Below, one piece after another: positions 51,756 to 59,652 of a stretch of 64,000 bases of DNA. The DNA is from an uncultured Oribacterium sp. (GTDB taxonomy: Bacteria; Bacillota; Clostridia; Lachnospirales; Lachnospiraceae): assembly GCA_946413525.1 (NCBI GenBank), contig CAMKKZ010000014.1, positions 18,162 to 82,161 of the forward strand. Direction: 5' to 3'. The position numbers were made by a program, and so were the translations under genes. Positions within the stretch are counted from its first letter, which is position 1; each line of letters starts with the position of its first letter. The notes below the pieces were generated by a model that was not told where the DNA came from, made no database searches, and saw nothing but the letters and a program-made list of their open reading frames with translations.

Positions 51756-53246
51756 ATGTCCTGTGCTTTCGGAAAAGGCGGCACTTTCGGGAAAGGCGGC
51801 AATATGGAAGAGTCATGGAATGGAAGGGCTTCCGGAGAATGGGTAAGGCAGCCGGTGGATGCCGGTAGGGCATCGGAGGAGTCATGGAATGGAAGGGCTT
51901 CCGGAGAATGGGTAAGGCAGCCGGTGGATGCCGGCAGGGCATCGGAGGAGTCATGGAATGGAAGGGCTTCCGGAGAATGGGCAAGGCAGCCGGTGGAAGT
52001 CGGCAGGGCGTCGGAGGAGTCGGGAAAAGAAAGTATGAAGGGGCAAGCCCTTCATACTTCATTTGTGCCGCTGGCCAGGCACAAATGGGACTCAATGCCT
52101 GCGGCATCAAGTCAAAGTATGACCGGGAAGAGGAAAAGGAGGGTAGCGGCCCTTGCGTATATGGGCTGGAGCAATGCCCTGGTGCTTAAGGACTGCGGGC
52201 TGGTCCCGTATCTTCTCCACAAAAGATACGGCTTCGAGGCCATGCTGCTGGGAAGGGTGGACGGGGAGCTTTCGAGTCTCCGCTATGTGGACGGGGTGCG
52301 GGCGGTTCCTCTGCCGAACGGGACCATGGAGGAGCATATGCTCTACCTTGTTTCCCATGCCGGGGAGATCGATCTCCTGACGCTTTACGGAGGGGACGTC
52401 TTTTACCAGCCCATCATAGAAATTTACAAAAAATACAACCCGGCGGGCAAGGTGTACCTTGCGTTGGATCCGAACCTGACCTGGACGGACAGGGTGCAGT
52501 GGAGGGATCCGATCTGGATGAAGATGATGGATGATTGCGACCTTATCGCGTCCTCCGGTCATGTGCTTCAGAAGCATTTGAATGAGAAGTGGCCCTGGGC
52601 GATTGATTATATCCCCAATGGGTATTATCATTTTACGGACAGGGAGCTGAGGCCGTCCTTCTCAGAAAAGGAAAATATCATCCTTTCCGTTTCTCGGCTG
52701 GGCACAAGGGAGAAAAGGACGGACCTTTTGCTGGAGGCGTTTGCCTCCATTGCCTCAGAAATCCCGGACTGGAGGCTCAGGCTGGTGGGCGGGATAGAGG
52801 ATGTGTTTCGTCCCTTCCTCAGCGGTTTTTTCGAGGCTCATCCGGAGCTTAGGGAGAGGATCAGCTTTTCCGGACATCTGAAGGACAGGGATGCGTTATA
52901 TGATGAATACCTCCGGGCAAAGATCTTTGCCCTTCCCTCCTATTGGGAGTGCGGCACGCCGAATGTCATTTCGGAAGCCCTTTCACTGGGCTGCGTGACA
53001 GCCCTTACGGCCTTCGACGAGTGGAGGGACGCGAGCGAAAATGGGAAATGCGGCATGGCGGTGGGGCTGATGGACCGGGAGGGATATGGCAGGATGCTGC
53101 TTTCCCTTTGCCGGAGCGCAAAGCTTTCGGAAATGTCGCTTGAGGCGGTACGTTACGCCCACGAAAACTATGATATGCGTAAAATCGTGGACCGGCTCCA
53201 CGCTATGCTTTTTCTGGAGGATCTGGCGGACAAAGCTGCCGGATAG
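51756..53246 (+). CDS. GT4-family glycosyltransferase with repeat-derived N-terminus
   Basis: The enzymatic part (~123-496) is GT4: KENIILSVSRLGTREKRTDLLLEAFASIASEIPDWRLRLVG, LYDEYLRAKIFALPSYWECGTPNVISEALSLGC (the 'E-x7-E' region). The N-terminal ~122 residues are not enzymatic: residues 18-86 are three copies of a 23-residue repeat from a 69-bp tandem array, and residues ~93-122 come from an R2 element in frame. A weak GGGAAGG precedes ATG 51756. Translation could instead start at ATG 52121 (MTGKRKRRVAALAYMG), which begins at the natural GT4 N-terminus. Confidence 0.75.
   Translation: MSCAFGKGGTFGKGGNMEESWNGRASGEWVRQPVDAGRASEESWNGRASGEWVRQPVDAGRASEESWNGRASGEWARQPVEVGRASEESGKESMKGQALHTSFVPLARHKWDSMPAASSQSMTGKRKRRVAALAYMGWSNALVLKDCGLVPYLLHKRYGFEAMLLGRVDGELSSLRYVDGVRAVPLPNGTMEEHMLYLVSHAGEIDLLTLYGGDVFYQPIIEIYKKYNPAGKVYLALDPNLTWTDRVQWRDPIWMKMMDDCDLIASSGHVLQKHLNEKWPWAIDYIPNGYYHFTDRELRPSFSEKENIILSVSRLGTREKRTDLLLEAFASIASEIPDWRLRLVGGIEDVFRPFLSGFFEAHPELRERISFSGHLKDRDALYDEYLRAKIFALPSYWECGTPNVISEALSLGCVTALTAFDEWRDASENGKCGMAVGLMDREGYGRMLLSLCRSAKLSEMSLEAVRYAHENYDMRKIVDRLHAMLFLEDLADKAAG
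51807..52013 (+). repeat. 69-bp tandem repeat, three copies in the GT4 N-terminus
   Basis: Units start at 51807, 51876 and 51945, each encoding EESWNGRASGEWxRQPVxxGRAS. They are nearly identical at the DNA level; the third shows several changes, suggesting ongoing expansion. The 23-codon length keeps frame, like R1. Confidence 0.85.
52034..52122 (+). repeat. R2 repeat in frame with the GT4 gene
   Basis: Modules A (AGTATGAAGGGGCAAGCCC, CTTCATACTT), B (TTTGTGCC..CACAAA) and C (GACTCAATGCC..GGCATCAAGTC) are all present. The frame reads HTSFVPLARHKWDSMPAASS. Confidence 0.85.
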
Positions 53247-53417
53247 GGCCGCTTTGTCCAAACTGCTTTGATAAAGGCTGGCTTGAAAGCTCTTCCGAAG
53301 ATTCGATTCATCAAAACGGCATTACGTCCAAAGCCTGGGCTGCCAGCCTGCGTTTTAGACACAGGCCGGACTGTTTTGAGAAGCCGGATTGCTTGAGAAA
53401 CGGAGGTATCTCGGTTT

Positions 53418-54671
53418 ATGATGAATGATTCCGTATCATTTGATGCTTTGGATACTATGGATATTATGGATACCATGCCGGGAGACAAGGGGGAGCCTTT
53501 GATCAGCGTGATCGTGCCGGTCTATAATGCGGGAAAATACCTGGAAAAATGCATTGGCAGCGTGCTTGGACAGAGCTATGAACATCTCGAGCTGATCCTT
53601 GTGAATGACGGCTCAACGGACGGAAGCGGCGAGCTTTGCGGGAGCTATGCGGAGCGGGATGGCAGGGTCCGTCTGATCGATCAGGGACATCAGGGGGTTT
53701 CCTCCGCGCGAAATACCGGCCTTGCCGCCGCCCGGGGAGAGTATATTGCCTTTGTGGACAGTGACGACTGGATCGAAGCCGAAATGCTTGCCATGCTGCG
53801 TTTTCTATTGGAGGATGCCGGGGCCGACATGGCTGTATGCGCTTGTTATGAGGAGAGGGCGGACGGCGGCCAATCCCTGATAGATGTCGGCCTTGAGGAG
53901 AATGTCATTGACGGGAGAGGGGCGCTTGAAAGGGTTGTCCATGGGTGCCTCCCATTCATAGCGCTTTGGAACAAGCTGTACCGCCGTTCGCTTTTCAAGG
54001 GCTTTGCGTTCCCACCCGGCAGAATACATGAGGATGTGTTCGCGGCTCATGAGCTTGCTTTTCGGTGCCGCAAAGTGGCCTGTCTGCCGGACGCGCTATA
54101 TCATTATGTACGGCACGTGGGGAGCATTTCAACTACGACGGACATGCATTATCTGGATACGGTGGCGGCGTATTGCGGGCGCTATCGTTTCCTGCGGGAA
54201 CAGGGTTTTTCGGAGTGGCGCCGTATCACTTACCATGCCTTCTCTTTGACGTATGGTTTTGCCAGAAAAGAGTTCTTTGCCGGGAACCGGGAGGAAGAGG
54301 ATTATCTCCATTCCATTGACGTGATGGCCGGGGAGCTTCTCCGGGAGAGGCAGGAGGAAAGGAAGACGGAACGTGGGTCAGACAATGATTCCGTTTGCGC
54401 TTCTAGTCCCGCTCTTCATAAGCTGCCTTTTGAAAAAACACGGCTGCCGGACGCGATGATGTTATGGAAACGGACGGAGGCATATTATCAGGAGCGGCCG
54501 GATGCCGAGCTGCAGGAGCTGGCTGATGACACGAGGATCATAATGGCCTTGCTGCCGACGTCTTCCCCTGAACGGGAGCTGGTAATGGGAAGCGGCCTTT
54601 ATGGCCGCGTCAAAAATCTGGTGGAGGATTTGTCCTATTGCCTCAGCCACCCTCCCGCATCCGGATGTTAA
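53418..54671 (+). CDS. GT2-family glycosyltransferase
   Basis: This 417-residue enzyme has a GT2 core from ~28: PLISVIVPVYNAGKYLEKCIGSVL, LILVNDGSTDGSGELC, SSARNTGLAAARGEYIAFVDSDDWIEAEML with intact DxD, and LWNKLYRRSLFKGFAFPPGRIHEDVFAAHELAFR. The C-terminus (~290-417) is helical and unassigned. GGAGG lies 12 bases before ATG ATG at 53418; spacing is long. The first ~25 residues are extra compared with the family and could be removed by a later start. The stretch 54672-54872 after it has no gene. Confidence 0.87.
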   Translation: MMNDSVSFDALDTMDIMDTMPGDKGEPLISVIVPVYNAGKYLEKCIGSVLGQSYEHLELILVNDGSTDGSGELCGSYAERDGRVRLIDQGHQGVSSARNTGLAAARGEYIAFVDSDDWIEAEMLAMLRFLLEDAGADMAVCACYEERADGGQSLIDVGLEENVIDGRGALERVVHGCLPFIALWNKLYRRSLFKGFAFPPGRIHEDVFAAHELAFRCRKVACLPDALYHYVRHVGSISTTTDMHYLDTVAAYCGRYRFLREQGFSEWRRITYHAFSLTYGFARKEFFAGNREEEDYLHSIDVMAGELLRERQEERKTERGSDNDSVCASSPALHKLPFEKTRLPDAMMLWKRTEAYYQERPDAELQELADDTRIIMALLPTSSPERELVMGSGLYGRVKNLVEDLSYCLSHPPASGC

Positions 54672-54872
54672 CGCAAACCGGCACAGTCACAGCGACCATG
54701 CCAACAGCCACCCCCTGCATCCGGACTTTAAGGCAGGAAAGAAGAATGCAGGAGAAGGAGCAGGATGTCAGCCACCCGCCCGCCCGCGTCCTGACATTAT
54801 GGCGGCCGCGAATAGGATGCTGATTCGTTGTTTTGATTTTTGATTTGCCTGAATGAGGATGGAAACGAAATT

Positions 54873-55007
54873 GTAACTGCTCAGGTCCCCTGAGCAGTTA
54901 CGGCAAAAGACGTGGCGCTTATGCGCATTCCCATGCGTCTTTTGCCTGCTTTTCGGCTTATGTGTACGCCGCTTGCAGCGAGTGCAAGCGGCTGCCTGAG
55001 TAGCAAC
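54873..55007. repeat. R3 MITE-like element, 135 bp, second copy
   Basis: Begins GTAACTGCTCAGG and ends CCTGAGTAGCAAC. Three hairpins: arms GTAACTGCTCAGG/CCTGAGCAGTTAC, GGCAAAAGACG/CGTCTTTTGCC, CGCTTGCA/TGCAAGCG. Identical in length and order to 46391-46525 with base differences mostly compensated in stems. Confidence 0.85.
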
Positions 55008-55091
55008 ACGAAATTTTCCAATTGCGGGCATGGGGGATCAGGCGGGGATTCCGCGAGAAAGCGTAAAGCAAATTCTGTAGGAGGTTATGAG

Positions 55092-57059
55092 ATGAGTCCT
55101 GTAGGAAGTAATGAAGCTAATCCCGTAGGAGTCCATGAAGAGAGCATTTCTCACTGGATTGACATGGGGGAGTGGGAGAAGGCGGCGTTCTGCCTGGCGG
55201 AAGCTCTCCGAAAGGGAGTGCAGGTCACGGACCGTCTGGCCATCCTTGCGGCGGCCATCTTTTCTTTTTATGGAAAGTATGAGGATTTTCAGGACTGGAT
55301 CAGCCAGGGGCTTGCTTATAACCCGTACAATTATGAACTCTATCTGATGCTGGGGGATTATTATACAGGCGTGAACCGGGACATGGCATTCCTCTGTTAT
55401 GAAAATGCCCTGTGGCATTGTGAAAGAACCGTGGGAAGGGAGCATCCGGACTATCAGAGCATTGCGGAATCCGCCGCGGCTCTTTTAGAAGCTCCTTGCC
55501 CCGCAAGCGATTCGCAATGCAAAAACTCAGAGCGGCCAAACCCTGTTCTGCCTGCGCTGATAGAAGAGCCGTTTTGCCTCGCAAGCGGCTCGCTATATAA
55601 GGACTTGGAGCAGCCCAAATTCTCTCTGATAAACGAAAATGGCGGGATCCATGTGCGCAGGGTGTCTTTTGTCATTCTTTCATATAATACCCTGGAATAT
55701 ACCAGGCAATGTATCGAGAGCATTCGGGAGCACTGCCCGGCCGGATCCTATGAAATCGTGGTCGTGGATAATGCTTCTTCCGATGGCAGCAGGGAATGGC
55801 TGGAGAAGCAGAAGGATCTGGTGCTGGTTCTGAGCGACGTGAACCTGGGTTTTCCGGCGGGCTGTAACGCAGGCATTCGGGCCGCGCGGTTTGCGAATGA
55901 TATTTTTCTTTTGAATAATGATGTCGTCATGATGCCGAATGCCTTGTTCACCGCGCGGTTGGGCCTGTATTCCGATGAGGCAGTGGGCTGCGTTGGATGT
56001 ATGCAGAACGAGAATCTTCCCGGCGCAGACGTTTTTTTGCGTCAGGCCTCAGGGCAGAACATCCCGAGGAGAAATGCCCTTGAGGACAAGATATTCCTGT
56101 CGGGCTTTGCCATGCTGATCCGGCGGGAGGCTCTTGATCTTTGCGGTCTTCTGGATGAACGCTTTTCTCCCGGGAATTATGAGGATACGGATCTCTCGCT
56201 CAGGCTCGTTCAGGCAGGGTACAGGAACGTCCTCTGCCACAACTCCCTCCTCTATCACTACAAATCCCGTTCTTTCGCGATACGGAAGGGCGGAATGGAT
56301 GAGTATGCGGAGATCATGAAAAGAAACCGCGGAAAATTCCATCAAAAATGGGGATTTGACACAGACTATTACTCTAATGTGCGTTCGGACTTGACGGGTT
56401 GCATGGAGAAGATCCTGGAGGAAGAGGGCAGGGGAAAGGATGAGAAATTTGAGGTTGTAGAGTGCGGCTGCGGCATGGGCGAAACTCTTTTTCATGTTCA
56501 ATATCTCTTCCCGAGGGCTTCGGTGCATGGTATAGAGCTAAACGGGGAAATGGCCGCCTTCGGAAAAAGGCGCCTGGATATCCTGGTCGGGGATTTGGAA
56601 AGCCTCCGGCTGCCCTATGAGAGGGCTTCGCTGGATTTTGTCCTCTTCGGGGATGTGCTGGAACATCTTCGCGATCCGCGAATAGTTCTTTCCTTTTTCC
56701 ATGACTGCCTTAAGGACGGGGGGCATGTCGTAGCCAGCATACCGAACATCCTGAATATCAAGGTGATTCACAGTCTCCTTCAGGGGAATTTCACCTATCA
56801 GGAGGAAGGCATACTGGACAGGACCCATCTTCGTTTCTTCACGCTGAAGGAAATATACCGACTGTTTGAATCCGCCGGTTTCACCATCCAGTCTATCCGG
56901 TCCCGGGTGCTGGACGAGGAATCAACGGCTGTCCCGGCTTATGGAAAGTTATACGGGCTGTTGACTGCAATGGAGGGGGTCGCCGCCAGGGAGCAGTTCG
57001 ATGCTTATCAGTATATTGTGATTGCCAGGAAGGCTTGCAAAGGACGGGATTATAAATGA
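55092..57059 (+). CDS. TPR-GT2-methyltransferase fusion with in-frame R1 copies
   Basis: This 655-residue protein has an N-terminal TPR-like region (~15-125: GEWEKAAFCLAEALRKGV, ELYLMLGDYYTGVNRDMAFLCYENALWHC). Residues ~134-182 come from two R1 copies. A GT2 domain (~190-440) has VSFVILSYNTLEYTRQCIES, VVVDNASSDGSREWL, LLNNDVVMMPNALF and NYEDTDLSLRLVQAGY. A complete SAM methyltransferase (~455-640) has VVECGCGMGETLFHVQYLFP, VLFGDVLEHLRDPRIVL and GGHVVASIPN. ATG 55092 follows TAGGAGG; the frame upstream passes R3 and is rejected. Confidence 0.82.
   Translation: MSPVGSNEANPVGVHEESISHWIDMGEWEKAAFCLAEALRKGVQVTDRLAILAAAIFSFYGKYEDFQDWISQGLAYNPYNYELYLMLGDYYTGVNRDMAFLCYENALWHCERTVGREHPDYQSIAESAAALLEAPCPASDSQCKNSERPNPVLPALIEEPFCLASGSLYKDLEQPKFSLINENGGIHVRRVSFVILSYNTLEYTRQCIESIREHCPAGSYEIVVVDNASSDGSREWLEKQKDLVLVLSDVNLGFPAGCNAGIRAARFANDIFLLNNDVVMMPNALFTARLGLYSDEAVGCVGCMQNENLPGADVFLRQASGQNIPRRNALEDKIFLSGFAMLIRREALDLCGLLDERFSPGNYEDTDLSLRLVQAGYRNVLCHNSLLYHYKSRSFAIRKGGMDEYAEIMKRNRGKFHQKWGFDTDYYSNVRSDLTGCMEKILEEEGRGKDEKFEVVECGCGMGETLFHVQYLFPRASVHGIELNGEMAAFGKRRLDILVGDLESLRLPYERASLDFVLFGDVLEHLRDPRIVLSFFHDCLKDGGHVVASIPNILNIKVIHSLLQGNFTYQEEGILDRTHLRFFTLKEIYRLFESAGFTIQSIRSRVLDEESTAVPAYGKLYGLLTAMEGVAAREQFDAYQYIVIARKACKGRDYK
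55492..55638 (+). repeat. R1 repeat, two in-frame copies between TPR and GT2
   Basis: Units at about 55492-55568 and 55569-55638. They code APCPASDSQCKNSERPNPV..IEE and FCLASGSLYKDLEQPKFSLINE. The first carries a short insertion (CTGCCTGCGCTGATAG), the second has many substitutions, so this array is older than the one at 41311. Confidence 0.8.
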
Positions 57060-57273
57060 ATTCTATAAGCTTGCAATTATAGAAATGACAAAAAGTAATC
57101 AACAGTATTGCCCGAAATTACGAAAATATCAGGAAAGGGGTGGAAGCGGTCATGGATAGCGCTTATCAGATGCAGTTGTTAGGGGAATCAGTCTCGCAGG
57201 AAACAAATTAAATAGATATCAGGGAAAGAAATGTCTGGGTTTTGCTGGGAGATAATAGAGGAGGCCAAGGTTG

Positions 57274-58233
57274 ATGGCAGGTTTGGAAATAGGTGGAAGG
57301 ACAGGGAGTCTGGTTTTCTGGAGGGACAAATCCGGAGAGCATCCTTTTTTTGATATAGGGGATTTCCTTTCGAATAAGAGCAGCGTATCCCTGCATTCGC
57401 TGGATGGCCAGCGTTTCCTCACAGTGCCGGCCTTTCTGGCAGATCTTATGAGGGAGGCGGGACAGTATCCGGAGTTGGAGAGGAATAAGCGCATTTTGCT
57501 TTCCACCCTGATGATCCGGCGCCTTTTGGCATCCCCTCATCCGATCCGTTTTCTGGAATATGGCTGCGGCGACGGGGGGATGAGCACCCTTTTTGCCAGA
57601 ATTCTCGTCACATTCCATGAGGGCTCGAGGCTGGTCTGCGCAAGCAACGCATTGGATGAGAACACGCGGAAATGGCTTGCCAGGATGGAAGGGCTTGAAC
57701 GCCTTCCCCACGTGGATTATCATGCGGGGGATTACGGGGCCATGGAGCTTCCGGAACGGGGCTTTGACATGGTATATCTGGATGAAGAAAAGCTTCAATT
57801 TCCGGATTCGGAGCCTTTGCTGGAGGATGCCGGGAGGCTTGTGTCAGGGAATGACGGGCTTCTGTTCCTCGTAATGGAAACGGATGGAGCTCTGGCGGGA
57901 TGCATTCGGAGCAGCTTCTCCGGCAGGGAGGAGTACGAAATCGGAGGCGGGCAGTTCCTTGCCCTCGTCCGGGCACGCGAATTATCGGAGAATGGAAGGG
58001 CAGCCGGCGACACTCACGACATCCGCAATCTCGCGGAAAAGAGCATGGAGTCCGCGGAAATCCTTCTGGGGCGTGACAGGGCATCCCTTCAGGAGCTTTC
58101 GGAAATGGCGGTGGAGCTGAATGAGCGGGTGCGCGGGGCTGTGGAAGCGGGGGAAGAAGACATTAAATACCGTCTGATTTTGGCAAGAGAGAAGGTTTTT
58201 CGCAGGATTGCCGGGATGACGAGCCCTATATGA
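57274..58233 (+). CDS. Methyltransferase-like protein, unassigned
   Basis: This 319-residue protein has a possible SAM-binding motif, RFLEYGCGDGGMSTLFARIL, followed by HAGDYGAMELPERGFDMVYLD. It otherwise does not match a named family; residues ~1-75 (GSLVFWRDKSGEHPFFDIGDFLSNKSSVSLHSLDG) and the C-terminal helices (~220-320) are unknown. It is preceded by 214 bp without gene signal and followed by R1 repeats. The ATG at 57274 follows GAGGAGG. It may methylate the glycan or have lost activity. Confidence 0.6.
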   Translation: MAGLEIGGRTGSLVFWRDKSGEHPFFDIGDFLSNKSSVSLHSLDGQRFLTVPAFLADLMREAGQYPELERNKRILLSTLMIRRLLASPHPIRFLEYGCGDGGMSTLFARILVTFHEGSRLVCASNALDENTRKWLARMEGLERLPHVDYHAGDYGAMELPERGFDMVYLDEEKLQFPDSEPLLEDAGRLVSGNDGLLFLVMETDGALAGCIRSSFSGREEYEIGGGQFLALVRARELSENGRAAGDTHDIRNLAEKSMESAEILLGRDRASLQELSEMAVELNERVRGAVEAGEEDIKYRLILAREKVFRRIAGMTSPI

Positions 58234-58246
58234 TGTTCAGAGGCAA

Positions 58247-58384
58247 GCCGCTTTTTTCAGTGGGTTCTTCGCTGTGTTGGAATTCAGAGCGGCAAAACCC
58301 CACTCTGATAGATGAGCTGAATTGCCCCGCAGGCGGTTCGCTATGTCAGAATCCAGAGCGGCGAAAACCCACTCAGATAGATGG
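58247..58384 (+). repeat. R1 repeat, two tandem intergenic copies
   Basis: Units 58247-58315 and 58316-58384 are each 69 bp. They carry CAGAGCGG, CAAAACCC/CGAAAACCC, CACTCTGATAGATGAG, and the 5' half CCCCGCAGGCGGTTCGC, exactly the variant found inside the transferase genes, but here between genes. Confidence 0.85.
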
Positions 58385-58404
58385 GGTGTACGAAGGCATG
58401 GCTG

Positions 58405-58450
58405 TTGAAACAGCCGCTTTTGCATGAAAGCAGAGGCGGCTGTTTTCATG
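58405..58450 (+). terminator. Hairpin terminator between methyltransferase-like gene and yggS
   Basis: GAAACAGCCGC (58407-58417) pairs with GCGGCTGTTTTC (58437-58448), followed by ATGTTT on the plus strand. It probably ends plus-strand transcripts and may also serve the convergent yggS gene. Confidence 0.6.
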
Positions 58451-58458
58451 TTTAACGA

Positions 58459-59343
58459 TCAGCGTTCGCCGAAAATGGCGGTGCCCACGCGGACGATGGT
58501 GGCTCCTTCTTCTACAGCTACCTGGTAATCCCCGGTCATGCCCATGGAAAGGATTGGTTTATTTCCTGAAAGGAGGGAGGCGCGGCTAAGTTCTTCGAGA
58601 AGCTCCCGCATCTTCCTGAAGTAAGGGCGGTTCGTTTCGGCATCCTCAGTATAGGGGGCGGAGCACATGAGGCCCAGGAGGCGCAGGCCGGGGAGCCGGG
58701 AGATGCTCCCCGCGGCAATGGACGCATCTCCGGGGGCGAAGCCGAACTTGCTCTCCTCCCCGGCAATGTTGATTTCCAGGAGAATGTCGGTGGAAATCTT
58801 CCTTTTCACGGATTCTTTGCTTATCTGTTCCGCAAGGGCAAGGGAATCGACCGAGTGGATCAGGGCGGTTTTCCCGATAATGTATTTCACCTTGTTCCTC
58901 TGAAGATGGCCGATCATATGCCACTCGATTCCGTCATTTAGCGGAATGATCCCGTCAATTGGCAAACTTGTGTCCGGGCTTTCCGGATTGATTGATATTT
59001 CTGCGTCCTGTTTTGTTTCCGCGCCTTGCTGTACCCCTGTGCCGTTCAGAAGCTCGTATTTCTCCATCAGCTCCTGGACGTAGTTCTCCCCGAAAAGCCG
59101 CTGGCCTTCTTCGCAGGCTGCCAGGATGTCCTGTAACGGCTTTTTCTTGGACACGGCCAAAAGACGGACTTCCCCGGGGTCCCGTCCGGCTTTTCCGCAG
59201 GAAATAGCAATTTTCTCCCGCACGGCGCGAATGCCTCGCCGGATTTCTTCTGTTCTCAAATCCCGGGCGATTCCTGCTGATTTTTCAAGGTTCTCGCTTT
59301 CCTCTAAACTATTCTTTTCATTGCGTTCTGCTGAAAAATTCAT
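58459..59343 (-). CDS. YggS-family pyridoxal-phosphate homeostasis protein
   Basis: This 294-residue protein belongs to the YggS/PROSC PLP-binding family, which controls PLP levels and amino-acid metabolism. The active-site lysine lies in VRLLAVSKKKPLQDI; the family blocks FGENYVQELMEKYELL, IEWHMIGHLQRNKVKYIIG and ISKESVKRKISTDILLEINIAGEESKFGF, MGMTGDYQVAVEEGATIVRVGTAIFGER are all present. Between YELL and IEWHMIG about 36 residues (GVQQGAETKQDAEISIN...) are inserted that the family lacks, and the N-terminus has ~40 extra residues. The ATG 59343 is preferred over a TTG at 59406. Confidence 0.9.
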   Translation of the reverse strand: MNFSAERNEKNSLEESENLEKSAGIARDLRTEEIRRGIRAVREKIAISCGKAGRDPGEVRLLAVSKKKPLQDILAACEEGQRLFGENYVQELMEKYELLNGTGVQQGAETKQDAEISINPESPDTSLPIDGIIPLNDGIEWHMIGHLQRNKVKYIIGKTALIHSVDSLALAEQISKESVKRKISTDILLEINIAGEESKFGFAPGDASIAAGSISRLPGLRLLGLMCSAPYTEDAETNRPYFRKMRELLEELSRASLLSGNKPILSMGMTGDYQVAVEEGATIVRVGTAIFGER

Positions 59344-59450
59344 ATGCTTTTTGTTTCCCTTTCCTTTGCTGAAAAAGTGATTTTTTTCATTGCGGGTTGC
59401 TGACAAAATACCCAGGTTTATCCCAGGCCTTATCGTGATTCTCAGGATTT

Positions 59451-59538
59451 AAGTATGAAAAGCAAGCTTTTCATACTTCATTTGTGCCGCTGGCGCGACA
59501 CAAATGGGACTCAATGCCTGCGGCATCAATCATAGTAC
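59451..59538 (+). repeat. R2 repeat, intergenic
   Basis: Modules A (AAGTATGAAAAGC/GCTTTTCATACTT), B (TTTGTGCC..CACAAA) and C (GACTCAATGCC..GGCATCA) are intact up to the last few bases. Nearly identical to 4313-4402. Confidence 0.85.
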
Positions 59539-59582
59539 GATGATAGGATAATATCCTTGAAAAGACAATATCGAATTATGGA

Positions 59583-59611
59583 TTGTAAGCATTGTGAAAA
59601 CAATGTATAAT
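59583..59611 (+). promoter_or_regulatory. Candidate sigma-A promoter for the 59653 gene
   Basis: TTGTAA (59583-59588) and TATAAT (59606-59611) are separated by 17 bp. The spacer holds a small palindrome, CATTGT-GAAA-ACAATG, that could bind a regulator. The transcript would begin about 35 bases before the start codon, with AGGGAAGG as ribosome binding site. Confidence 0.5.
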
Positions 59612-59652
59612 GAGGCTGAGGTAGGCGGAAAGGCAAGGGGAGGGAAGGATTT

